Source of the DNA: a virus
Strand: one strand, 5' to 3'
IMG/VR virus record: IMGVR_UViG_3300025674_000288
Span: 1 to 27,882 of that record
Length of the DNA stretch: 27,882 nt
The notes beneath the pieces are model-generated. The model was not told the origin of the DNA and did not search any database. It worked only from the letters and a program-made list of their open reading frames with translations. Both the position numbers and the translations under genes were made by a program. This document shows, in pieces, positions 14,238-22,321 of this stretch; position 1 is the stretch's first letter; each line of letters opens with the position of its first letter.

Positions 14238-14840
14238 TCAGAAGTTTATTGTCCACCTAAAAATTAAACTAAAATCAATAGTTTTTACTATATCACTAAA
14301 TTGTCTGTAACAAACAAGAATCGGGTTGTCGTTTGGTGCCCCAGTTGGGTTCTTCATAAACATTCCGATTTCATTGATTCCCCGATCTACTCCACCTCTT
14401 TGAATACCGTTCGCAGCCTCTTCGTCAAGGACTAGAGTATAGCGAACAGAGTTCTCATTTATCCTAGTCATCTTGCTAGAGGGTATTTCTGCAAATACCC
14501 GGCCATTTATCAAGGAGTTATCAACGATTTGAGGGCCTTGGTACAGGAATAAATTGCTTCCTAGGCCGTACTCTTCGACAGAGGATAATGGACCCCCTAA
14601 CTCGTTAACTCCGCTGGTGACCGTAACTTCAGTAGAAGAAACGCCTATTTGGAACTTTTGTATTTGGTAGTCTAGGATATTATTCGACCCGGAAGCAGAG
14701 AACAAATAAGATAACCCCACCCCCATGCCAGAAACAATAATGTTTGGGTCGTCAAGCAGAACTTCTTCCTCACCCGTACTCATCTTTTTTATAATGGTTA
14801 GATGACCATTGATGCCTAGTTCTTCTGTAAAGTTTTTCAT
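14238..14840 (-). CDS. Small structural protein, paralogue of the upstream gene
   Basis: I do not know a named function. The ATG at 14840 forms an ATGA overlap with the stop of the upstream gene and gives 200 residues (MKNFTEELGINGHLTI...); an in-frame GTG at 14858 would add six residues (MEASLP) and a 22-base overlap, and is less likely. The N-terminus (DDPNIIVSGMGVGLSYLF), the segment DYQIQKFQIGVSS and the C-terminus (FSLIFRWTINF) line up with the upstream protein (EANMLTDGAGALLADIM, NYTIQAISFGTAS, LTIKWRLHFL), so the two genes are old duplicates of different length. The fold is probably beta-rich. Context between the baseplate wedge genes and the appendage genes suggests a linker or adaptor at the baseplate rim. 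Confidence 0.8.
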   Translation of the reverse strand: MKNFTEELGINGHLTIIKKMSTGEEEVLLDDPNIIVSGMGVGLSYLFSASGSNNILDYQIQKFQIGVSSTEVTVTSGVNELGGPLSSVEEYGLGSNLFLYQGPQIVDNSLINGRVFAEIPSSKMTRINENSVRYTLVLDEEAANGIQRGGVDRGINEIGMFMKNPTGAPNDNPILVCYRQFSDIVKTIDFSLIFRWTINF

Positions 14841-15919
14841 AGGAAGTGAAGCCTCCACTTTATTGTTAGATCTTGGTATGCTGTAATGTCTTCTATGTAT
14901 GTCAGATCCTTAGACAAACCTTTTCTGCAAAACAACTTGTACTTTCTAGGATTATTTAGTACACTAAACGCAAACGGAGGTGTATTTCCGTTCAGAAGAG
15001 ATTCTTTCATATCTATGGTCCAAAGACCTAGATGATATATTCCTCCAAATAAGGTTAAAGAAGCTATATCATCTTTGGAAAGTTTGGTAGAATACTCTAC
15101 AATTCCGTTAGAAGCCAAGTCAGCGTTTGATGAAGTAGTTAATCCTGAGGAAGGTTCAGTCCCCGAAACGCTTGTTATAAAACCAGAAACATCCATAGAA
15201 CTGGCTTCATTAGGAAAGCTCCCAACTGTTAGGTTTTTAGCATAAGGGCTACTGTCTGGCCCAGGAGTTCGAATAAGTAGTCTGCCTACAAAATTTGATC
15301 CAGCCTCAGAAATACCCGCTGGATAGCTGCCCATTAAACTTCCTACATAAAAACTTGATAAAGATCCACTAAATTCTGTTTCTTCCGTAATTGCTTCTCG
15401 TATTGCCGAGGGCATAAAGTTAACGTGTTGTCCATTGCCAGGAAACACGGAACTAATAGGAGGGGTTGGCTCACCAACAAAATTTCCAGGAACTGAGCTA
15501 ATACTTGTTTCCTTCTCAAGCTTTGTTAAAACGGGATTTGGCGCTGTGGGGACTAAGGAACTTGTTGGATAAAAGTTGGACGGGTTTGCCGCGTCTGTTC
15601 GAGAAAATACCCCTACTGTGTTCCAAGCCCCGGCAGCGGCCCCTCCGTAGCCACCAGCCTGTCCCATATAAGTAGCTTTTTCTGAATCAAGTCCTCTACC
15701 AAAACCTAAAGAATTAAAAGCCTCAGACGCTGTTCCAAAAGAGATTGCTTGTATGGTGTAGTTAGAAGTATCCAGGATAGAGGAAGCATTAGAGATGTCA
15801 GCTAAGGAAGGGGATACCGTCATAATATCAGCCAACAACGCTCCCGCACCGTCAGTAAGCATGTTAGCTTCCTTAAGGATTAAATCATCTCCACTCCAAA
15901 CTTCTACTTCGCCTCTCAT
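14837..15919 (-). CDS. Structural protein, longer paralogue of the downstream gene
   Basis: This has 360 residues. Both ends resemble the 200-residue protein that follows: an N-terminal strand plus LTDGAGALLADIM (22-34) and a C-terminal TIKWRLHFL. The extra 150 or so residues in the middle are rich in Gly, Ser, Pro and Asn and contain an Ala/Gly stretch (GQAGGYGGAAAGAW), so the duplicate seems to have gained a surface-exposed insertion. The start ATG at 15919 shares one base with the previous stop (TAATG), so it is translated by coupling. No signal peptide, membrane segment or enzyme motif is visible. Hetero-oligomer formation with its paralogue at the baseplate or fibre base is a reasonable guess, not shown by the sequence. 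Confidence 0.8.
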   Translation of the reverse strand: MRGEVEVWSGDDLILKEANMLTDGAGALLADIMTVSPSLADISNASSILDTSNYTIQAISFGTASEAFNSLGFGRGLDSEKATYMGQAGGYGGAAAGAWNTVGVFSRTDAANPSNFYPTSSLVPTAPNPVLTKLEKETSISSVPGNFVGEPTPPISSVFPGNGQHVNFMPSAIREAITEETEFSGSLSSFYVGSLMGSYPAGISEAGSNFVGRLLIRTPGPDSSPYAKNLTVGSFPNEASSMDVSGFITSVSGTEPSSGLTTSSNADLASNGIVEYSTKLSKDDIASLTLFGGIYHLGLWTIDMKESLLNGNTPPFAFSVLNNPRKYKLFCRKGLSKDLTYIEDITAYQDLTIKWRLHFL

Positions 15920-18900
15920 TAGTTATCAAACTCCACTTCAGTATACTGAGTTCCAGTCTTTACATACGGACCCCACTCTGGGTGTACTCGATAGCTAACT
16001 CTACTACCTCCCTGAGGTCCCATCACCGCAGAGGTATCCGAGCTATCCCTGGAAGCTAACCCATCCACTAAAGTATTATAGAAGCCTAATACATCTGCAA
16101 GTTCCTGTTTATTATATTCGTATCTATATTCTTTAATAAAAGGTCTTAAAGGGATGGAGCTTGTTTCTAGCCCTATTCCCGTGCCCGCGCCAGCCCAGTA
16201 GCGTAGGGTTTCGTCTTGTAGTTCTATATCATCTATGAGCAGATACTTTTCATAGTTGTTGTTTGGTACAAAGAAAACCTCAATAACATAATTTCTGTTT
16301 TCGTGAATCTGATCTGTCCGAATAAATTGAGGATTAGTCTTGTCAATAATTTTTTTGTATTCGTAGTTGTTATGGATAGTGAAGTTACGAGTATCGAATT
16401 TTATTTCAAAGTTTTCAAAGTCTTGCTTTTTGATTGTATTTAGAATTTTATCGTTTACTGAGCCTTTGTCTTCTCCTAAAGCATTCAAACAATTAACAAT
16501 GTCCTCAGGAGTTCTTGTTTTAAATGTCTTTCTGTGACAAAGCCTGTTAAGCACCTGGGATATGTTTAACTTACTTACTTCAGATGGCGTCCACTTATTG
16601 TCTTCCGTCCAGGACCACATCAGTCCACTAGCGGGCTCCGTGTGAATCCAAACACCTATTTCGCCGCCGCCGAATACGGCGCGTGATTCTTCACCAACTA
16701 AAGCTCTAATATTTAGTCTAAATTGATGTTGAGGTATAAGCTTATTAACAACGTCACCGTAAGAAGAAACATCAAATCTCATTCTAGGGAGTCCTCCCAC
16801 AGACTTACACTTGATAATAGGATTATCTACTATGTATTGTTGCTGCCCAGGAAGGGCCGCACTGGTTCCCAAATGAATAACTCTAAACTCGTTTCTAGAA
16901 GGGGCACCTGAAATGTCGCAAAACTCTATACCGCTAAGTATTGTTGGGTTTCTAAAATCAAAAGAATCACCAAATGTGTACGACCTAATCAAAGGCACCA
17001 CAGCTTGCTCCTCTTGGTCAGCAATAAATGTTCCTTTACTGAGTCCTGCGTCTCCCCACACTGAGGATGCGTTTATGGGCGTATCCTGAGATAAGGATGT
17101 TTGAATAAACTCTGCTCCATTACTGCCTGTTACGCTGAAATCACAATTGTACAGAGCCCTTCCAAAGACATGAGCAAAAATATTTCCTCCAGTAGTGTTT
17201 TGAACTAACTTACCTAGAAGGTGCTTGCCGAAGTCTTTAGCATAGTTTGCGTACAGATATTGAAATTCCCTACCAAAGCTAAAGTTCTCGTAGTCCTTAA
17301 AGGAATTTATTACATATCCACTAGCAACCGCAGAGTTAGCAAAGCTCTGCACTTGATCTTTCCAATAGGAATCATTCTCATAGCTAGAAACATCACTAGA
17401 GACTTGAAGCTCTGCAAATGTTTTAGCTTTATTCTCCAAGATGGTATGCATAGATCTAATAATAGGAGGTGTTTGTCCTCTATCAACATACCTATCTGTG
17501 GCTGAGGGTACGTCCCACCTTTTAGCATCTGAACCTAATTCATTCAGACCTCGATAAGGGAAAGTGTTACTCGTATCCACGCCGGAAAAAGTATTTCTAG
17601 AATCTAGACCTTCGCAAATGTGCCACACCCCAGAAACATTCCTGTAGTTCGTGGGATGAAACTTACCCGCAGAAGCTACATAACCCAATGTTAGCTCTCC
17701 CAAAGAACTTGTCGTAGAATTTTCTAAAACAGAAGGATCGTAGGATACAGGAGCGTTGAACCCTGTTCTGTCGTAATACCCAAATTCTGGCAATAAGTAG
17801 CGTAAGTTTCTTCTTCTAAGATCTCTTCTCAGTAATGGCCCTGGCGACCCTCCTCCTGGAGGAGGGTCGAAGTTACTTTTAATCGAATCTAATGCTACTT
17901 GATCCCTAGTGAACGTACTTCTCCCAGAAGGGGAATAAGTTGTGGGGAATAGTACACCACTTATTTCTGCGTTCCCAATAACAGTACCTGAAGAATAAAA
18001 TTCTCTTGTATCATTGTCATCAAGACCTAAGTACATGAATCTTGTAGAAGAGGTTGAGTATCCATCCGCCGCGCTGGCATTTAGATTAACTTTAGGTATA
18101 CTATGGGCAGGAGAGTATTCCTGAGCTACTCTTGCTGTTTCATATAATGCATACTTAGAGTCATTTTCTAAGTTAACTTTTCTAAAATTAAAATCTGTAT
18201 TATCAAAGTCTATAAAGAAATGAGAAGATTTTCCATTCCAAAGACCTAAAAGATTTTTCTCATAGTCTGAAATCCTAAACATTACATCATCGTAATTAGG
18301 TGGATGCTGCACGGAACTAAAGAACATGAGAAATTCATTTAGGCTTCCTAAATTAGTTTCTGTGGTTACCGCAGACTCGATCAAGAAATCTCCTACTTGA
18401 TCCGCAAACTCTGGCCTGACCTTGAAGCACTTTAGTCTGTCTACTAACAAAGCAACCAGTTCAGATGTTACTATACACTCTCTAAAATATTTCACTTCCT
18501 CGAAGGGAGGCAAGGGGAAGTTTCTTTTTCCTCTGTAGTTGAATAAAAATTCAGGATCCCCCTCAAACAAAAGATACTGAGGGCGAGAAAGACCTTGTGG
18601 ATGGTTCTCGCCCACCATGTATACACCTTCTCCAAAGGGACCAGGACCCAAAGCTAGTTCCCACAAAGGCCCTTCGCCAAAGTCTGCTGCCTGTCTACGG
18701 AAAGTAGCGTACCCTGGGCTGTTTATCGGGTGCCCGTGCCAAGGCTTCATAGCAGGGTCCCCAAGAGCAGTATAAAACTCACCCCTAGTTCCGTCAGAGT
18801 TCATGTAATAAAATCTGGGGAAGGGAATGTCGTTACCGTAGTATTTAAAGTTTTTTGGGTAAGCTACGGCCAAGTCTAAGAGTATTGAGTCCGTAGCTAG

Positions 18901-20262
18901 TTGTATGTTTTCTTCCAGACTGCTAAAGCTGTACGACACCACCCCTGTTTGTTTTGCGGTCAAAGGAGTCCATGTCCTAAGATTTTTAAACAAGGGAGAT
19001 TCCGTTCCCAAAGCGTACCAAATGAGGAAAGGCAGATAGGACTCCCACAAGGGAACAATCTTATTATCAATATCAAGAACACTATTAACAATGATCGCGT
19101 TAAGTGCCGCTCGCAAAGCCTCCTGAGTACCTGCCCTCTTGTAGATATCCGTGGCTACTCTTAATTGATGTCTCCACTTCTCTGACTGGTTTCCTCTTAA
19201 CTTAAAACCAATCAAGTCTGCTATGTATCTAAGATTTTCTTGTTCCGCATTTTCAATATCATAAATGTATTTAATATTTTCTACTTGATCAGAGATGTCT
19301 GAAAAGTGAAAGCCTAATGCATTTAAAAATTTTCTATGAGGACCAGCAGAAACTAAATCCTTCAACTTTATGTCGGCGTCAATATAATTATCGAAAGCCT
19401 CTTTGACTGAAAAATCTTGCTCATCTAATTTTAGTGGTGAATAAACAACATCAATCAAAGTTTTTAAACTGTTTAGTTTTTGGACTCCGCTAGTGTATGT
19501 TGGTAGTGGGCCGTCTTTCGGGTCGGTTATTGCGTCCTGTGCCCCAGACAAGAAATTAGAGGGGATATACTGCCCAAAAGAACAGGCTTCAACATTACGC
19601 CAAAGATACTCAGTAAAGCCTTTGACACCATCAACAGTTTCCAGTTCCGCTCCAACGAATAGTTTAGATAATTCATCAAGCACAAAAGATGATGGAGAAT
19701 AATTATAACCCCCCAAACCAGAAGTGTTCAAGAAATAAAACCACCCTAAGCTATCTACTAAATAGTTATGAACGCTGGAACCAGTAGCGTTTTCTGTAAA
19801 CGCGGATAGCTCAGAAATATTATTTTCTATAGTGCCTGGGGTGTTCTGCCCAGGAGGAATTATTTTTGGTAGGAGCGTTGCGGAAAGATAATCTTTATAC
19901 GAAGAGCTAGTGTCGAAATCATCAAAGTTAGCACTTAGAGGAAGTAAAATCTTTTCTCTAAAGCTTTGTGTGGTAACCTTGGTCAGTTGGTTTTGCTTTA
20001 CAAAATATTGAGATATACCTTCTATTGAGCTTAGATTACGAGTTTGCGTTCCTGCTACCGAAGAGACCGAAAGAACTTGATTGATATCTTTAGCAGCCTC
20101 CAGGTGGCTGTTGATGACTAAGGATAATGGGTTAACCTCAACCCCGCTTAGGTCTTGATCATCTAAAGCATAGATGCTTGGGGTTAATAGCTCAAGAAGC
20201 TCTACAAAATTAGATTTGTAAAACTGCCTGGAGTTTTGGGTGTACTTGTTGCTATCAACCAT
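15919..20262 (-). CDS. Giant baseplate wedge-type protein with P2 gpI-like segment
   Basis: The protein has 1447 residues, the largest in the window. Residues about 335-395 (ENLRYIADLIGFKL, then WRHQLRVATDIYKRAGT, EALRAALNAI) match the core of the P2 gpI tail-protein family, where a helix with RR..V..A..IYK.KGT..ALR is diagnostic. gpI proteins are usually near 200 residues; here the segment is embedded between a 330-residue N-terminal part and a 1050-residue C-terminal part I cannot assign. It directly follows a gp6/gpJ-like gene, as gpI follows gpJ in P2. By position and size it could also play the role of T4 gp7 (about 1030 residues). A Pro/Gly linker (PPPGGG, near 800) coincides with a strong DNA inverted repeat. 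The start overlaps the previous stop as TGATG. Confidence 0.8.
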   Translation of the reverse strand: MVDSNKYTQNSRQFYKSNFVELLELLTPSIYALDDQDLSGVEVNPLSLVINSHLEAAKDINQVLSVSSVAGTQTRNLSSIEGISQYFVKQNQLTKVTTQSFREKILLPLSANFDDFDTSSSYKDYLSATLLPKIIPPGQNTPGTIENNISELSAFTENATGSSVHNYLVDSLGWFYFLNTSGLGGYNYSPSSFVLDELSKLFVGAELETVDGVKGFTEYLWRNVEACSFGQYIPSNFLSGAQDAITDPKDGPLPTYTSGVQKLNSLKTLIDVVYSPLKLDEQDFSVKEAFDNYIDADIKLKDLVSAGPHRKFLNALGFHFSDISDQVENIKYIYDIENAEQENLRYIADLIGFKLRGNQSEKWRHQLRVATDIYKRAGTQEALRAALNAIIVNSVLDIDNKIVPLWESYLPFLIWYALGTESPLFKNLRTWTPLTAKQTGVVSYSFSSLEENIQLATDSILLDLAVAYPKNFKYYGNDIPFPRFYYMNSDGTRGEFYTALGDPAMKPWHGHPINSPGYATFRRQAADFGEGPLWELALGPGPFGEGVYMVGENHPQGLSRPQYLLFEGDPEFLFNYRGKRNFPLPPFEEVKYFRECIVTSELVALLVDRLKCFKVRPEFADQVGDFLIESAVTTETNLGSLNEFLMFFSSVQHPPNYDDVMFRISDYEKNLLGLWNGKSSHFFIDFDNTDFNFRKVNLENDSKYALYETARVAQEYSPAHSIPKVNLNASAADGYSTSSTRFMYLGLDDNDTREFYSSGTVIGNAEISGVLFPTTYSPSGRSTFTRDQVALDSIKSNFDPPPGGGSPGPLLRRDLRRRNLRYLLPEFGYYDRTGFNAPVSYDPSVLENSTTSSLGELTLGYVASAGKFHPTNYRNVSGVWHICEGLDSRNTFSGVDTSNTFPYRGLNELGSDAKRWDVPSATDRYVDRGQTPPIIRSMHTILENKAKTFAELQVSSDVSSYENDSYWKDQVQSFANSAVASGYVINSFKDYENFSFGREFQYLYANYAKDFGKHLLGKLVQNTTGGNIFAHVFGRALYNCDFSVTGSNGAEFIQTSLSQDTPINASSVWGDAGLSKGTFIADQEEQAVVPLIRSYTFGDSFDFRNPTILSGIEFCDISGAPSRNEFRVIHLGTSAALPGQQQYIVDNPIIKCKSVGGLPRMRFDVSSYGDVVNKLIPQHQFRLNIRALVGEESRAVFGGGEIGVWIHTEPASGLMWSWTEDNKWTPSEVSKLNISQVLNRLCHRKTFKTRTPEDIVNCLNALGEDKGSVNDKILNTIKKQDFENFEIKFDTRNFTIHNNYEYKKIIDKTNPQFIRTDQIHENRNYVIEVFFVPNNNYEKYLLIDDIELQDETLRYWAGAGTGIGLETSSIPLRPFIKEYRYEYNKQELADVLGFYNTLVDGLASRDSSDTSAVMGPQGGSRVSYRVHPEWGPYVKTGTQYTEVEFDN
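17845..17869. repeat. 25-base perfect inverted repeat inside the giant wedge gene
   Basis: CGACCCTCCTCC is followed by one base and then its exact reverse complement GGAGGAGGGTCG. As RNA it can form an eleven-pair, GC-rich hairpin with a three-base loop. It encodes the low-complexity linker DPPPGGGS. No T-run follows, so it is not a standard terminator. Confidence 0.75.
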
Positions 20263-21857
20263 CAGTCTAAGTATTCAACATTTATTGTTAGATTATTTAG
20301 TTGAATAATCTCATTAAAATCAATCCTAACGTCCTGGGATAAGTTATCTATTGTGGAAAACCTAACCTCGTCTACCTCAAAAATTTGCCTATTTAGATCA
20401 GCGACTATCAAGTCCTCACCAAATTCAGTGTTGTCTATACTCAAGTAATCTTGAATCTTTTTTCTAACTTTTGCTGTGATGCCTTCTTGATTTTCCTTTT
20501 CTTCTAAATCAACTCTAATCGTACATACCATATCTAGAGTTCGAACGAGGCCATCAACAATAACCACATCATCAGTCATCATTTTCTTTTTGTTTATCTC
20601 AGCAAGAAGCTGAGTCTTAAAATTGCTAGTAGCTCTCTGAAGCTGAATATCACTAGCTTTTTCTAAGACGTAAATATCTATCGTGTTAGCTGATGAATAA
20701 GCATTCCTCGTCGCTGCTGTAGCTTTCCCCGCCGTCCCGAACGTGCTTATGAAGCTGTTTGCAAACGCGCTGTAATCTTGGAGTGTCACTAAACGATCTT
20801 GTCTTCTGAAAGTTAGCGGAGCATACTTTTTTGCTCTTTCTATGGTCTCAGCATTAGCGCCTCCAGTGGCCTTTGAAGTATTAGTAATTGTACCAGCGTA
20901 AGAATTTGTGGAGCTAACGCCTACTACCGAAGTAGATATTGCTCGTTTCTCTAAATTTCCTCGGGTTCCACCGCCGACTCTATAAGTTACTAAGTAAGTA
21001 GCGTTGTCAGGAGGAGAGATGCCAGCGACACCCGTGCCAAACACTAACGTGGCGTTGTAAAAATCATCGTAAGCGATCTCGTAAACCTTGGCTGAAGATC
21101 CCGAAGCAAAGTAAATATTATCAACCTCAACATAATTTCCATTAGAGTCTACATTAGGAGAAGTAATAAATACTTCCACGCTGCCCTCAACTACCGGGCC
21201 ATCGGCCAAGGGAATAGTTTTCTGTCCTTCGGTAGCGGCAAACTCACCAGACTCCACAACTAGAGAGCCTTCCTGCAACACTAGATTTTGGAATACGTTT
21301 TTGTTTGTTCCTGTACCCTCTGCGGCGGGATCTAACACTAATGTGGATGACCTGCCAAGCTGATCAACCACACCGTTTACCACCTTATATAACGTGTAAC
21401 TAACTTGGGCTCCATCTTCTGGGGAAGTAATCTCAAATACTCTTTGGTCTGGACGAATTTCAACTGTGTTAACGGTGGTTAAATCGTCTTGAAATGTTAT
21501 CTGTGCGTCCGCAGCAGCGGAAAGAGGTCCTCGCATTCTGACGCCGATTAATTCCAATAGTTTTTTTACACTACTTCTCTGCTTGGCGGTAGACAAAAAG
21601 TTTTCATTAGCCAACATGTCTGCCTTCATAGACATAACTGCTCCCATATAAGCAGCTAACTCAATGAACATCATCCCTAAATCAGATTCTACAAAATACT
21701 TATACTCGTCAGGATAGACCGCCTTAGAGTAATCAATCAACGAATTTCTAAGCGTCAGGAAATCTGTGGCCGCAAAGTTTATAAGATCCTCTCTACGATT
21801 AAGCGCAATCGGAGCTAACTTCATAAAGTCTGATGTTATTGTTCCAGAAAAGTTCAT
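20262..21857 (-). CDS. 6: Baseplate wedge protein, T4 gp6 / P2 gpJ family
   Basis: Proteins of this family dimerise to form the inner iris of the baseplate and link the wedges. The product has 531 residues; T4 gp6 is about 660 and P2 gpJ about 300. Family marks in order: DLGMMFIELAAYMGAVMSMKADMLANE (split here as DLGMMFIELAAY, 59-70, and MKADMLANENFLSTAKQRS, 77-95); FGTGVAGISPPDNATYLVTY with GGGTRGN; and GGANAETIERAKKYAPL followed by RQDRLVTLQDYSAF, the typical gpJ/gp6 C-terminal core. It lies between the gp25-like and gpI-like genes, overlapping the former by ATGA (21854-21857) and the latter by TGATG. GAGG lies ten bases before the ATG. Confidence 0.93.
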   Translation of the reverse strand: MNFSGTITSDFMKLAPIALNRREDLINFAATDFLTLRNSLIDYSKAVYPDEYKYFVESDLGMMFIELAAYMGAVMSMKADMLANENFLSTAKQRSSVKKLLELIGVRMRGPLSAAADAQITFQDDLTTVNTVEIRPDQRVFEITSPEDGAQVSYTLYKVVNGVVDQLGRSSTLVLDPAAEGTGTNKNVFQNLVLQEGSLVVESGEFAATEGQKTIPLADGPVVEGSVEVFITSPNVDSNGNYVEVDNIYFASGSSAKVYEIAYDDFYNATLVFGTGVAGISPPDNATYLVTYRVGGGTRGNLEKRAISTSVVGVSSTNSYAGTITNTSKATGGANAETIERAKKYAPLTFRRQDRLVTLQDYSAFANSFISTFGTAGKATAATRNAYSSANTIDIYVLEKASDIQLQRATSNFKTQLLAEINKKKMMTDDVVIVDGLVRTLDMVCTIRVDLEEKENQEGITAKVRKKIQDYLSIDNTEFGEDLIVADLNRQIFEVDEVRFSTIDNLSQDVRIDFNEIIQLNNLTINVEYLD

Positions 21858-22321
21858 TCTATTTTAGCCTCTATGTCAAATATCTCTAAATCATCTGTGC
21901 TTAGTTGTACCGTTAAAATCACCCTAAGCTGGTTTCCCCCAGCAGCGTCATACTCCCCTGTCTCAAAAACTGAAACTTTAATGAGGTTAGCTCCTACAAT
22001 ATAGTTTCTAAAAGATTCAGAAATAGTATTTTTTATATTAATGAATACCTCTTCTGTAATAGGCTGAAATAAAAACTTACGCAAATTACATCCGAAGTTT
22101 GGAAGCATAAGTCTTTCTCCGCGTTCAGTCCTCAGTAGCTGAGTTACTGCTTGCCTAATCATTTGTCTTCCACTACTCTTTTTGAAAAATCCCCCAGTGT
22201 CTCTATTTTTTCCTAAAGGAAAAGAGAGGCCATAAATCTCCTTTCGTTTTACCTTAGAAGATTGCTGTTCATACTTAGTAGGTCGTCGCCCGTATCTTTG
22301 GATTGTAGTGTTTGCAGCCAT
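21854..22321 (-). CDS. 25: Baseplate wedge protein, T4 gp25 / P2 gpW family
   Basis: This is a lysozyme-fold-like (but structural) protein that joins the inner baseplate ring to the sheath. It has 155 residues, near the usual 130. The segment LLRTERGERLMLPNFGCNL followed by RKFLFQP (62-87) is the hallmark of the family: a conserved Arg/Gly-Glu-Arg, then Pro-x-Phe-Gly and a Phe-x-x. The first 40 residues are basic and extended, longer than in T4 gp25. It overlaps the previous gene by one base (TAATG) and the gp6-like gene by four (ATGA), with no Shine-Dalgarno of its own, so its level is tied to its neighbours. Assignment is secure. Confidence 0.95.
   Translation of the reverse strand: MAANTTIQRYGRRPTKYEQQSSKVKRKEIYGLSFPLGKNRDTGGFFKKSSGRQMIRQAVTQLLRTERGERLMLPNFGCNLRKFLFQPITEEVFINIKNTISESFRNYIVGANLIKVSVFETGEYDAAGGNQLRVILTVQLSTDDLEIFDIEAKIE

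Noticed and set aside
14840-14858. Longer GTG start for the 200-residue paralogue
   Set aside because: The ATG at 14840 gives a standard ATGA overlap and the N-terminus that best lines up with the paralogue; the GTG adds only six residues and has no better ribosome site.
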